NCBI GenBank assembly: GCA_017559955.1
Contig: JAFYPQ010000030.1
Location: 1 to 64,000 of the forward strand
Source: Bacteroidales bacterium
GTDB lineage: Bacteria > Bacteroidota > Bacteroidia > Bacteroidales > G3-4614
Length of the DNA stretch: 64,000 nt
Reading direction: 5' to 3'
Part shown: positions 25,130-34,237 of the stretch, piece by piece
How positions within the stretch are numbered: position 1 is the first letter of the stretch
Layout: every line of letters starts with the position of its first letter
Translations under genes and position numbers: made by a program
The notes under the pieces: model-generated
What the model saw: only the letters and a program-made list of their open reading frames with translations
What the model was told of the DNA's origin: nothing
The model's database searches: none

Positions 25130-27946
25130 TTATATCTCTTCTTTTAAATACTTGGTTGTATGGGTTGTGTAATTTTTACATACCTCTTGCGGAGTACCTA
25201 CACACAAAATTTTTCCACCACCTACTCCTCCCTCAGGACCCATATCTATAATATAGTCGGCAGATTTTATTATATCAAGATTGTGTTCAATAACCAATAT
25301 TGTATTTCCTTTATCGGCAAGTTTGTTTAGTACCTTTAACAGAACTCTTATATCTTCAAAATGTAGCCCTGTTGTTGGTTCATCCAATAAATACAGCGTA
25401 TTACCTGTGTCTTTTTTTGACAATTCGTATGCCAATTTAACTCGTTGACTTTCTCCACCCGATAAGGTTGTTGAAGGTTGTCCTAATTTTATATAACCCA
25501 AACCTACATCTTGAAGCACCTTTATTTTATTTAATATTGTTGGAACATTTTCGAAGAATTCTACAGCTCTGTTTATTGTCATATCCAATATATCTGCTAT
25601 AGATTTTCCTTTGTAACGCACCTCTAAGGTTTCACTGTTATAACGCTTTCCATGACACACATCGCATAAAACCATTACATCGGGTAAAAAATTCATCTCA
25701 ATAGTTTTATATCCGTTTCCGCCACACGCTTCGCATCTCCCCCCCGATATATTAAACGAAAAACGTCCCGATTTATATCCTCGAATTTTTGATTCTGGCA
25801 ACTCTGTAAATAGATTTCGAATATCAGAAAACACATTAGTATATGTTGCAGGATTTGAACGTGGCGTACGTCCTAATGGCGATTGATCGATTGTTACAAG
25901 TTTGTCGATATTCTCTATTCCCTCTATCGCCTTATATGGCAATGGTGCTTTTAATGAACGATATAACTTAGAACTTATTATGGGTTGTAATGTCGAGTTT
26001 ATCAATGATGATTTTCCACTTCCCGAAACGCCTGTTAAACAAATAAACTTACCCAGAGGTAATTCTAAATCGACATTTTTAAGATTATTACCCGTAGCCC
26101 CTATTAATTTTATAGTTTTTCCATTACCCTCTCTATACTTTTTGGGAGCCTCTATTTTTAGTGTTTCGTTTAAATATTCTGCTGTGATTGTATTTGAACG
26201 CAACATCTCTTCGGGCGTTCCGGCAAAAACCACCTCACCACCTTTTCGACCTGCTCCGGGACCCATATCTATAATATAATCAGCAGCAAGCATCATCTCT
26301 TTATCGTGTTCAACAACAATAACAGTGTTACCGATATCTCGTAATTTTTTTAATGAGTCAATAAGTTTTATGTTGTCTCGCTGATGCAATCCAATACTTG
26401 GCTCATCTAAAATATATAATACGTTAACAAGACGTGTTCCTATTTGCGTTGCCAACCTTATTCGTTGACTCTCTCCTCCAGATAGAGAAACCGATGTCCT
26501 ATTCAAACTCAAGTATGACAAACCAACATCAATAAGAAACTTCAAACGAGTTTTTATCTCTTTTAGAATTTCTCCTGATATAGATTTTTGTTTTTCTGTT
26601 AAATGGGACTCAATATCAGAAAGCCATTGATACAACGAACTAATATCCATATTGGCTAACTCTGCAATATTTTTATCTGCTATTCGATAGTGTAATGCTT
26701 CTTTATTTAATCTCATACCATTACACTCGCTACATTGAACGACAGAGACATATTGTCCAGCCCATTTTTGTGCTTGAGATGAGGCATCAGACGAATTCTG
26801 CATCTCAATATATTTTATTAGCCCTTCATAAGGGGTGAAGAAGCTTGACGATGAACCCAATACGTGGTCTTTAATTACTAAACGTTCTGTTGTACCATTC
26901 AAAATTTCATCTAATGCTTCGTCAGGAATATCTTTTATTGGTGTTTTTAATGTAACGCCATACTTATCACATATTGCCTCGATTTGCCAAAATACCAAAC
27001 TGTTTTTATACTTACCTAAAGGTTCGATACCGCCTTGGTATATCGAAAGATTTGTATCGGGGATGATTTTTGTTTTATCTATTATATTAACATAACCCAA
27101 ACCTTTACAACAAGGACAGGCTCCGTTTGGAGAGTTGAAAGAAAAATTATGAGGTGCCGGTTCGGAATACGACAGACCCGTTTTGGGGTCCATTAACATT
27201 CTACTGTAATGGCTGACCTCTTGTGTCTCCATATCTAAAATCATAACCAACCCCTCTCCTCGTTTCATTGCATTACGCAAACTCTCTCTCAATCGGCGTT
27301 CATCAACAGAAGAGACACGCAATCTATCCACTACAAGTTCAACACTATGATTCTTATACCTATCAAGTTTTAATCCGGGAAGAATTTCTCTTACCTCGCC
27401 ATCAACTCTTACATATAAATAGCCCTTTTTCCTTACTTGTTCGAAGAGTTCTTTATAATGCCCTTTTCTGTTTCGAACCAATGGTGCTAAAATTGCAATC
27501 TTCTTATTGGCAAACTTTTCTAAAACCAATGCTATTATTTGCTCTTCGCCATATTTAACCATCTTTTCTCCCGACAAATAGGAGTATGCTTCTCCGGCTC
27601 TTGCAAATAACAGACGCATAAAATCGTAAACCTCAGTCGTTGTCCCTACTGTTGAGCGTGGATTTTTATTTGTAGTTTTTTGTTCTATGGCTATCACGGG
27701 CGATAGACCTGTTATCTTATCGACATCGGGACGCTCCAATGCACCTAAAAAATTTCGAGCATAAGATGAAAAGGTTTCAATATATCGACGTTGACCTTCG
27801 GCATATATTGTATCAAAAGCCAACGATGATTTACCACTACCACTTAAACCTGTGATAACAGTTAAACTATTTCTCGGAATTACAATATCAACATTCTTCA
27901 AATTGTGAACTCTCGAGCCTATAACCTCTATATAACCTTTTGACAT
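25130..27946 (-). CDS. uvrA: Excinuclease ABC subunit A
   Basis: Damage-sensing ATPase of nucleotide excision repair, 938 residues. Both ABC modules are present: Walker A G-L-S-G-S-G-K-S-S near 33-41 and G-V-S-G-S-G-K-S-S near 636; signatures L-S-G-G-E-S-Q-R-I near 485 and L-S-G-G-E-S-Q-R-V near 825. Zinc-binding C-x-x-C pairs appear near 273 (N-G-A-C-P-C-C-K-G), near 405 (Q-C-S-E-C) and near 735 (R-C-E-A-C-G with C-D-V-C-H). It works with UvrB, whose gene is at 50.6 kb. The next gene starts 11 bp after the stop. Confidence 0.98.
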   Translation of the reverse strand: MSKGYIEVIGSRVHNLKNVDIVIPRNSLTVITGLSGSGKSSLAFDTIYAEGQRRYIETFSSYARNFLGALERPDVDKITGLSPVIAIEQKTTNKNPRSTVGTTTEVYDFMRLLFARAGEAYSYLSGEKMVKYGEEQIIALVLEKFANKKIAILAPLVRNRKGHYKELFEQVRKKGYLYVRVDGEVREILPGLKLDRYKNHSVELVVDRLRVSSVDERRLRESLRNAMKRGEGLVMILDMETQEVSHYSRMLMDPKTGLSYSEPAPHNFSFNSPNGACPCCKGLGYVNIIDKTKIIPDTNLSIYQGGIEPLGKYKNSLVFWQIEAICDKYGVTLKTPIKDIPDEALDEILNGTTERLVIKDHVLGSSSSFFTPYEGLIKYIEMQNSSDASSQAQKWAGQYVSVVQCSECNGMRLNKEALHYRIADKNIAELANMDISSLYQWLSDIESHLTEKQKSISGEILKEIKTRLKFLIDVGLSYLSLNRTSVSLSGGESQRIRLATQIGTRLVNVLYILDEPSIGLHQRDNIKLIDSLKKLRDIGNTVIVVEHDKEMMLAADYIIDMGPGAGRKGGEVVFAGTPEEMLRSNTITAEYLNETLKIEAPKKYREGNGKTIKLIGATGNNLKNVDLELPLGKFICLTGVSGSGKSSLINSTLQPIISSKLYRSLKAPLPYKAIEGIENIDKLVTIDQSPLGRTPRSNPATYTNVFSDIRNLFTELPESKIRGYKSGRFSFNISGGRCEACGGNGYKTIEMNFLPDVMVLCDVCHGKRYNSETLEVRYKGKSIADILDMTINRAVEFFENVPTILNKIKVLQDVGLGYIKLGQPSTTLSGGESQRVKLAYELSKKDTGNTLYLLDEPTTGLHFEDIRVLLKVLNKLADKGNTILVIEHNLDIIKSADYIIDMGPEGGVGGGKILCVGTPQEVCKNYTTHTTKYLKEEI

Positions 27947-27957
27947 ATACTCTTCAA

Positions 27958-28896
27958 TTAATCAATTACCCATCTTTTATCATATACTTCCTGAGAATTG
28001 GTGCTGTAAAACAGATCGTCAATATATGGAATTAAAATCATATACGAATTGCCCTCTTGAACCGGAAGTTTTTGAGAACGCAACCATAAGTTAAACTCTT
28101 TTAATTGAGAAAAAGAGATGCCATTATCGATAGCAAATCGAGGCAAATCCGATATTGTATTTGTTACCTCTATCTCCTTAAATCTTATCGAAGGATAAAG
28201 CTGCGATGAGCGTATAGCGAAACCATAATATACAGGATTTTCCATTATCATTTTAATTGCCATAAGACGAAACATATAACGTGATGTCTCGACGTTGAGC
28301 CACAAATCAAATGCATGATTCTGTAATTGACGTGTCATCTCTGTAGATATTCGATTTTGACCTGCATTATATGATGCAGCAGCAGTAATCCAGCTACCAT
28401 ACTTTTCGTACGCTTTTTTCAAATACTCACAGGCCGCTCTTGTCGATTTTATAATATTATATCGCTCATCTACATTATCATTAACCTCCAGCCCATACTC
28501 TTTTGCTGTTGCAGGCATTATTTGCCATAATCCGACAGCTTTTGCAGGGGATTGAGCTCTTGGATTTAACGAACTCTCTATCGCTGCCAAATATATAAAA
28601 TCGGCTGGCAACCCCATCTCCTCTATTATGGGTTTAATTATTGGGAAATATCTGTTAGCCCTCTTTATAATCATTAGAGTATTGATATGCCCGTAACAAA
28701 AAGATATCATCTCTCTATCAAAACGCTCACGCATATCATACCTGTCCAACATTATCTTCTCCCCTCCCCACTCAACATATTGCGGAATATATGGTGATGC
28801 CGATATTGTATTTATTTGAGCTATATTTTTTTGAGAGTAAGAGTCGAACGCAAATAATATAACAAATGAAACGAATAATATATATCTACTCTTCAT
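27958..28896 (-). CDS. Lytic transglycosylase, SLT/MltD-like
   Basis: Secreted peptidoglycan lytic transglycosylase of 312 residues with a signal peptide (about 1-21, ending D-S-Y-S-Q). The SLT domain covers about 85-215: the catalytic Glu lies in A-A-I-E-S-S-L-N-P near 106, followed by A-V-G-L-W-Q-I-M-P-A-T-A near 120 and A-A-S-Y-N-A-G-Q-N-R-I near 172. It cleaves glycan strands with formation of 1,6-anhydroMurNAc. The C-terminal 90 residues lack a clear LysM domain. The start overlaps the end of the upstream T9SS-type gene by 11 bp, suggesting translational coupling. Confidence 0.92.
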   Translation of the reverse strand: MKSRYILFVSFVILFAFDSYSQKNIAQINTISASPYIPQYVEWGGEKIMLDRYDMRERFDREMISFCYGHINTLMIIKRANRYFPIIKPIIEEMGLPADFIYLAAIESSLNPRAQSPAKAVGLWQIMPATAKEYGLEVNDNVDERYNIIKSTRAACEYLKKAYEKYGSWITAAASYNAGQNRISTEMTRQLQNHAFDLWLNVETSRYMFRLMAIKMIMENPVYYGFAIRSSQLYPSIRFKEIEVTNTISDLPRFAIDNGISFSQLKEFNLWLRSQKLPVQEGNSYMILIPYIDDLFYSTNSQEVYDKRWVID

Positions 28897-30214
28897 ATGT
28901 TTCTTTACCTCTTAAAATGTTTATATGTCCCTTCAACTCATATTTTTTACCGTCAGAACCTTTTGCTTGAATTACATAAAAATATACCCCTGATGGCACA
29001 TACTTACCTCTATACTTTCCATCCCAACCCGATGCAGGGTCATTAAAATCGAACATTTTAACTCCCCACCTGTCAAATATTGCACACTTAAATTCAACTA
29101 TCGATTTATATGCCACTTTCCACTCATCATTTACTCCTGGTGATACTCCGGGAGAAAAGACATTTGGAGCATCAATAAATGATTCACTGACGTTAATAGT
29201 AAATGTTATATCCTTACTGCAAGTTTCATTCTCGGCGTGCAATCTCACATAAGTTATTCCTGCATCTTTAAATGTGTATTCAAGCGTTTGGTCAAGATAT
29301 GTTGCATATATCACAGGAGTTGGGTCGTCGGGACCATTCGCACTTTTAAAGAATTGCCAACAAAAATAGTTGTCTTCATTTACATATGCCTCAAAAGTCA
29401 TATCTACAGGAGCAGAACCTCCGTATGAGCCTGCCTCGGTATCGACCTCAACTTCGTTTGTCGCCTCTCTCTCCGTTTGAGTTACAACAGCCTCCGCAAA
29501 TATTGCCTTTGGAACAAACTCCTCACTTATTGAAACCTCTCTCTCTTTTTCTCCCCACGCTTTTGGTATTTCATCTATTAGTGTAATTATTGTCGTTTCA
29601 TAAGGCGATTCAAATACTATCTTGTTATCCGATGAAGGAGTAACTTCAATCTCTTTCTCAACTGAAGTCTCAGGCATTTCTTCGGTTTCATTCCATACCC
29701 ACGTATAATATTTAACTTTTCTCGGAAAAGATGAAACCGAACCATATATAGTACGATACTCTATCGTAACACCATCACCCATTATCCTTACATTATCGCA
29801 CATATTGGAATATGAATAATCACATTCGAGCGATGTTATGGGTTTATATGCAGATATCCAAAAATTATATGTTGCAGAACCTTGTTCTATAATATATCCG
29901 CAATCCTTCTCTCCCCCCGTATAGGTTAAAAGATTACCTTGTTGGGTAACACCTATTATCTGTTGCTTTTGAGATGAACCATAATCATAAAATCGATAAA
30001 GATTCATAGGCTCGTTGCTATTAGATGTAAAGGTAAACGAAAGAGGCATATCGTTTTGAACCACATAGCACCCCATATTCAATCCTGTTGTAGAAACATT
30101 AGGTTGATACCTATACGATTTACCACCATTTACAAGCAATGATGTTTGCGAATATATAGTAATTGAGAATAGAAACGAGACTATTATAAATATCAATTTT
30201 TTCATTGAAAGCAT
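28886..30214 (-). CDS. Secreted protein with gliding/T9SS type B C-terminal domain
   Basis: Protein of 442 residues with a signal peptide (M-K-K-L-I-F-I-I-V-S-F-L-F-S then Y-S-Q), an N-terminal beta-rich region of unknown family, a PKD/Ig-like segment (about 255-345) and a C-terminal domain of about 90 residues. The latter reads F-S-P-G-x-S-P-G-V-N-D-E-W near 355, F-D-R-W-G-V-K-M-F near 383 and G-W-D-G-K-Y-R-G-K-Y-V-P-S-G-V-Y-F-Y near 398, the gliding-associated C-terminal (CHU_C, type B sorting) pattern. Such domains direct secretion by the type 9 system. Two ATGs (30214, 30205) are possible. The lytic transglycosylase gene overlaps its 3' end by 11 bp. Confidence 0.85.
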   Translation of the reverse strand: MLSMKKLIFIIVSFLFSITIYSQTSLLVNGGKSYRYQPNVSTTGLNMGCYVVQNDMPLSFTFTSNSNEPMNLYRFYDYGSSQKQQIIGVTQQGNLLTYTGGEKDCGYIIEQGSATYNFWISAYKPITSLECDYSYSNMCDNVRIMGDGVTIEYRTIYGSVSSFPRKVKYYTWVWNETEEMPETSVEKEIEVTPSSDNKIVFESPYETTIITLIDEIPKAWGEKEREVSISEEFVPKAIFAEAVVTQTEREATNEVEVDTEAGSYGGSAPVDMTFEAYVNEDNYFCWQFFKSANGPDDPTPVIYATYLDQTLEYTFKDAGITYVRLHAENETCSKDITFTINVSESFIDAPNVFSPGVSPGVNDEWKVAYKSIVEFKCAIFDRWGVKMFDFNDPASGWDGKYRGKYVPSGVYFYVIQAKGSDGKKYELKGHINILRGKETYEE

Positions 30215-30232
30215 ATAAAATATAATTTAGTG

Positions 30233-30240
30233 CGAAGATA
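30233..30240 (-). promoter_or_regulatory. -7 promoter box of the T9SS-cargo/transglycosylase pair
   Basis: On the minus strand this is TATCTTCG, 18 nt before the ATG at 30214. It faces away from the LysM gene promoter. Confidence 0.45.
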
Positions 30241-30336
30241 CAATTTTAAATAGTAATTTTATTGAAAATGATATGTAAAATATAATATAAAATAAGTTTA
30301 TAATATTAAACGTGAAGAGAGTTAAAATATTAGCAG

Positions 30337-30367
30337 TTGCATTAATAAGGTTTTTTTCATAACTTCG
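30337..30367 (+). promoter_or_regulatory. LysM gene promoter (-33 and -7)
   Basis: TTG at 30337-30339 and TAACTTCG at 30360-30367 are separated by 20 bp. The ATG follows 32 nt downstream. Confidence 0.55.
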
Positions 30368-30399
30368 CACTCTGTAATGATATATAAAAATATCGAGTT

Positions 30400-32298
30400 A
30401 TGAAACTATTATTAAGCAAAATATCGGTAATAGCCATATTTCTACTATTTATAAGTTTTAATTCTTATAGTACAGAAAACTATAAGAAGACGACCATAAA
30501 TGGTACAGAATGTTATGTATATTATGTTCAACCGGGAGAAGGTTTTTATAGTATAAGCAAAAAATTTGCAACCACCCGTGATGATGTTGTCAAATTTAAC
30601 CCTGAGACAAAAAAGGGACTAAATAAAGGGCAAAAAATATATATTCCCATCTCAAGCGAAACAGAAGGAGCCGGTGGTAAAACCGTTAAGGAGCCAATAA
30701 AACATATTGTACAAAAAGGAGAAAGCTTATATTCAATATCAAAGCAATACAATATTTCAATTAACGAGCTTAAAGAACTTAATAAGCTGAATTCAAATTC
30801 GATAAAAGTAGGGCAACTATTAATAGTTGGAGATTCGAAGTCAAAAGAGATAGAGGCATCTGCTAATAAAATAGAAGAAACGACAAACAAAGAAGAGGAG
30901 ACAAAACAAGAAGATATTGTAAAATCTGAGAGCAAAGCAGAAGAACAAAAATATACTATACCCGACGACAAAGTAGTTATTGACGGAGTGACATACAATA
31001 CCGAAAAATATGTTGTAAAAAGGAGAGAGACACTATATAGCATATCTCAAAAATTCAACACTACGGTTGATGCTATAATTGCGTGCAATCCCAACTTAAA
31101 AAGTCTTATGAAAGACGACATATTGAATATACCTATGACAAGAGAGGTTTTAAATGTCGTTGACGAATATGAGGCTGAAAACAAACATATCATTATTAAT
31201 GAACACGAAAGCAATGATGCTACTTCAAAAGAGCTTAATATCGCTGTAATATTGCCATTTAAATTAGAGATTTCAGGATGTCAATCGCCATATGCCGATT
31301 ATTACAAAGGCCTTCTATTGGCCTTAGACAGTTTAAAAAACAATGGTCTAAATGCCAATGTGTATACTTTTGATACTAATGGCAACACAGAAACTATAAA
31401 TGAGATTTTACAAAAGCCAGAAATGAAAGACATTGATATTATTTTCGGTTCTGACAAGAACGAAGATATCAAACTTTTAGGCGATTTTGCAAGAGGAAAT
31501 AAAATATATCTTGTAAACTCTTTCTCGGTAAAAAACAGAGAGTACGAAAACAATCCTTACATAATACAAGGGCACATACCAAGTTCGATATTCTTCTCTG
31601 CGGCAAGCAAACATTTAATTGAGGCAACTGCTTACAAGGAGGTTATTTTCCTTATTGACAATCAAGAATCCAACGATAAACAAGAGTTTGTAAATGCAAT
31701 CTGTACAGGATTAAAACTTAGCGGCAAAGAGTACAAAAGATTTTCATTTAACGACATTACAGACTACGAAGTTCTTAATAGCTCAATAGCGGATAATTCG
31801 GACATTGTACTTGTTGCATCTTCATCGAGTAAAATCGGAGTTGCAAAAACTTGTGCAATAGCCACACGTATAAAAGAGAGTAATCCCACGGTAAATGTGT
31901 CGGTTTTCGGATATCCCGAATGGCAAACATATATTAAAGATTATTTGGATACTTTTCATTCTCTAAATACTACCATATTTACACGTTTTTATATTCAACC
32001 GACAAAAGCAAATTGGAAAGATTTTAATAAAAACTTCAGATATTGGTACGGAGAAGAAAAGAGTTCGATACTACCCTCTCCTAATGTTTTAGGATTTGAT
32101 ACAGGCATCTATTTAATCAATGGTCTGCTTCGCCACAATAACAATTTCGAACAATATTTAGAGACTATAGAATCGCAAAGCATACAAACCGATTTTTCGT
32201 TCAACAGAATATCTGACGTTGGCGGTTTAGTAAATACAAATCTCTATTTTGTTACATTTACCCCCGAATACAAAATAGTTAAAGAGAAGGTTAAATAA
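30400..32298 (+). CDS. LysM protein with periplasmic-binding-protein-like domain
   Basis: Secreted protein of 632 residues. A signal peptide (about 1-25) is followed by three LysM modules: about 38-82 (V-Q-P-G-E-G-F-Y-S-I-S-K-K-F), 104-143 (V-Q-K-G-E-S-L-Y-S-I-S-K-Q-Y) and 203-246 (V-K-R-R-E-T-L-Y-S-I-S-Q-K-F). A charged E/K/S/T linker separates the second and third. From about 276 a type 1 periplasmic-binding-like domain follows: L-N-I-A-V-I-L-P-F-K-L, D-Y-Y-K-G-L-L-L-A-L-D-S-L, and later I-V-L-V-A-S-S-S-S-K-I. It probably anchors to peptidoglycan while the C-terminal domain binds a ligand or partner. A PorT-like gene overlaps the stop by one base. Confidence 0.88.
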   Translation: MKLLLSKISVIAIFLLFISFNSYSTENYKKTTINGTECYVYYVQPGEGFYSISKKFATTRDDVVKFNPETKKGLNKGQKIYIPISSETEGAGGKTVKEPIKHIVQKGESLYSISKQYNISINELKELNKLNSNSIKVGQLLIVGDSKSKEIEASANKIEETTNKEEETKQEDIVKSESKAEEQKYTIPDDKVVIDGVTYNTEKYVVKRRETLYSISQKFNTTVDAIIACNPNLKSLMKDDILNIPMTREVLNVVDEYEAENKHIIINEHESNDATSKELNIAVILPFKLEISGCQSPYADYYKGLLLALDSLKNNGLNANVYTFDTNGNTETINEILQKPEMKDIDIIFGSDKNEDIKLLGDFARGNKIYLVNSFSVKNREYENNPYIIQGHIPSSIFFSAASKHLIEATAYKEVIFLIDNQESNDKQEFVNAICTGLKLSGKEYKRFSFNDITDYEVLNSSIADNSDIVLVASSSSKIGVAKTCAIATRIKESNPTVNVSVFGYPEWQTYIKDYLDTFHSLNTTIFTRFYIQPTKANWKDFNKNFRYWYGEEKSSILPSPNVLGFDTGIYLINGLLRHNNNFEQYLETIESQSIQTDFSFNRISDVGGLVNTNLYFVTFTPEYKIVKEKVK

Positions 32299-32987
32299 TG
32301 AAACGCATATTAGCTATTTTAACTATTATATTATTTACTACATCACTCTCTTTTGCTCAAAAGAAAATTGACAAAGAGTTATGGTTTGGAGCAAAAGGGG
32401 GTGTAACATTTTCGCAACTTTCGATAAGCCCCAACATAAAGCAATCGATGCAGATGGGATATTTGGGGGGTGTTTCGATGAGATACGCCGAAGAGCGTTT
32501 TTTTGGGATTATATTAGAACTTAATTACGCACAAAAGGGTTGGAAAGAGAAATTTATCGATAACGACGCAAAATATAAATATAGCAGAACTTTAAACTAT
32601 ATTGAACTCCCCTTTTTGGCTCATATATATTTTGGTAAAAAAAGTTTCCGTTTTTTTGTAAACCTTGGTCCACAAATAGGAATATGTGTCGGAGAAAATA
32701 CCAAATCGAACTTTGACTTGAATGAAATACCCAAGTTTGCCGTAAACAGAGAAACGACTCACTACAATATGGGTGTTGACAAACCTTTTGATTATGGATT
32801 AACAGGTGGGTTAGGATGCGAAATTAGAGTTAAAGATAGACACGCTATCATGGTTGAAGGTAGATACTATTTCGGACTTTCCGATATTTTCAATAACAAA
32901 AGTGCCGATTATTTTTCAGTATCATCAAACCAATCGATACTTGTCTCACTATCATATATGTATAACATAAAAGGGAAAAAGAGATAA
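32298..32987 (+). CDS. PorT-like outer-membrane beta-barrel protein
   Basis: Protein of 229 residues with a signal peptide (about 1-20, ending L-S-F-A-Q) and an eight-stranded barrel pattern: F-G-A-K-G-G-V-T-F-S-Q-L, M-Q-M-G-Y-L-G-G-V-S-M-R-Y, F-F-G-I-I-L-E-L-N-Y-A-Q-K-G-W, Y-I-E-L-P-F-L-A-H-I-Y, F-V-N-L-G-P-Q-I-G, and a final strand I-L-V-S-L-S-Y-M-Y-N-I. This matches the outer-membrane protein beta-barrel family named after PorT. PorT itself is a T9SS part, but most relatives have no known role. The ATG shares a base with the preceding LysM gene's stop, so the two are coupled. Confidence 0.85.
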   Translation: MKRILAILTIILFTTSLSFAQKKIDKELWFGAKGGVTFSQLSISPNIKQSMQMGYLGGVSMRYAEERFFGIILELNYAQKGWKEKFIDNDAKYKYSRTLNYIELPFLAHIYFGKKSFRFFVNLGPQIGICVGENTKSNFDLNEIPKFAVNRETTHYNMGVDKPFDYGLTGGLGCEIRVKDRHAIMVEGRYYFGLSDIFNNKSADYFSVSSNQSILVSLSYMYNIKGKKR

Positions 32988-32991
32988 TATC

Positions 32992-33618
32992 TTATTGGTA
33001 TGCCAAGAACAAGAGGTATTCACCCTCAGCCTTAATTGAAAATCTTTCAGAAGAACATCTATTGAGCGTTCCTTGCCAAAGCGAGGTGAAATCGTATATA
33101 GGATACTTCAATCCTTCAGACGAGAACGATTTGGCATTTACATTAAATATTGAGATTTGCATTCCCTCTTTTGACGGCATAGCAATTTCATCTTTACATG
33201 GTATAAAATATCCATAATCGGTATAGCTTCTGACATCAACTCCCATTCTCTTATAATCAGAAAGAAGCGATACATTGCCTATCGTATGATCTTCACGTTT
33301 CCCTGTTGCACCTACAATTGCTATGGTTTTGTAGCCTTTTGATATTAAGAAGTTAATTGCCTTGGTTTGATCGTTGGTCTCTTGATCGGGAACATAATAG
33401 TTTATATTTGAAAAACGCTCACGGTTTTCGGCACTGATAGAATCTCCATCTCCAATTATTGCATCAGGAATAAAACCCTTGTCTATATAGGTATCCGCCC
33501 CTCCATCACAACATACCACATACTTTGCATTATGCAATATTTGCAATGGCAATTGATGAGAAGGATAGTCGCCATTAGCCAAAACTACAGCCTCTATATT
33601 ATCTATGAATTTATCCAT
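32992..33618 (-). CDS. Thiamine pyrophosphokinase
   Basis: Kinase of 208 residues that converts thiamine to thiamine diphosphate using ATP. Motifs: C-C-D-G-G-A-D near 35-41, P-D-A-I-I-G-D-G-D-S-I near 51-61, D-Q-E-T-N-D-Q-T-K-A near 76-85 and V-G-A-T-G-K-R-E-D-H-T near 98-108. The C-terminal beta domain ends in S-I-K-A-E-G-E-Y-L-L-F, as in the family. It lies 12 bp after a PnuC-type transporter gene, a pairing that marks the transporter as thiamine-specific (PnuT) in many Bacteroidota. No TPP riboswitch is visible in the short gap. Confidence 0.93.
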   Translation of the reverse strand: MDKFIDNIEAVVLANGDYPSHQLPLQILHNAKYVVCCDGGADTYIDKGFIPDAIIGDGDSISAENRERFSNINYYVPDQETNDQTKAINFLISKGYKTIAIVGATGKREDHTIGNVSLLSDYKRMGVDVRSYTDYGYFIPCKDEIAMPSKEGMQISIFNVNAKSFSSEGLKYPIYDFTSLWQGTLNRCSSERFSIKAEGEYLLFLAYQ

Positions 33619-33630
33619 TTAATTATAAAT

Positions 33631-34221
33631 CTAGGAGGTTTGCATAATTCTTTTCCACTTAATATATCCAAATATTGCTATTACGGCATACAAGGCATAT
33701 AAAGCAGCTGTAGGATATAAATCTTTATAGATATACAAGCCTACCGACACTAAATCAACAACTATCCATACCAGCCATTGTTCGACATATTTACGTGCCA
33801 ACATCCACATTGCCACTATACTAAGCGATGTTGTAAATGAATCGAGACATGGCACATTGCTTGGTGTAAATTTTATCAACACATAAGTTATTGATATTTG
33901 CAATAATATATATAAAGCAAAAAGTCTAATCCAAAGATGTTTTGGCGTACGTGTTATTTTTAATTCCTCAACTACTTCCTTATTCTTCTTGCTTGAAAAA
34001 AGTTTAAAACCATACTTCCACGCAAACCAACCATATAGAGCTATAAGCAGATAATAAATATTTATGGCAAAATCGGCATATAATCCTGCATCATAAAAGA
34101 TATAGAGATATATTGCAGGCATTATGATACTTACCACCCAAAGATATATATTTGCTTTGTATTCAAGCCATAAATATATAATACCTACAATAGCACCTAA
34201 TATTTCGATATATAAGTCCAC
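33631..34221 (-). CDS. pnuT: PnuC-family transporter, probably thiamine-specific (PnuT)
   Basis: Inner-membrane facilitator of 196 residues with about seven hydrophobic segments. The N-terminal G-A-I-V-G-I-I-Y-L-W-L-E-Y-K-A-N and the central A-L-Y-G-W-F-A-W-K near 62-70 (the W-x-x-W motif) are PnuC signatures; N-I-Y-Y near 54 is also as expected. PnuC proteins carry nicotinamide riboside, riboflavin or thiamine without energy coupling, trapping the substrate by phosphorylation. The adjoining thiamine pyrophosphokinase gene, 12 bp away, supports thiamine. Substrate is inferred from context only. Confidence 0.85.
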   Translation of the reverse strand: MDLYIEILGAIVGIIYLWLEYKANIYLWVVSIIMPAIYLYIFYDAGLYADFAINIYYLLIALYGWFAWKYGFKLFSSKKNKEVVEELKITRTPKHLWIRLFALYILLQISITYVLIKFTPSNVPCLDSFTTSLSIVAMWMLARKYVEQWLVWIVVDLVSVGLYIYKDLYPTAALYALYAVIAIFGYIKWKRIMQTS

Positions 34222-34237
34222 TTATACTCTAAATCTA

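Noticed and set aside
30546-31043. 165-codon frame antisense to the LysM gene
   Set aside because: It is the reverse of the LysM and linker region, with no own start context or family.
30600-31150. Repeated motif blocks in the LysM gene, considered as DNA repeats
   Set aside because: They are the three protein-level LysM modules; the DNA is diverged.
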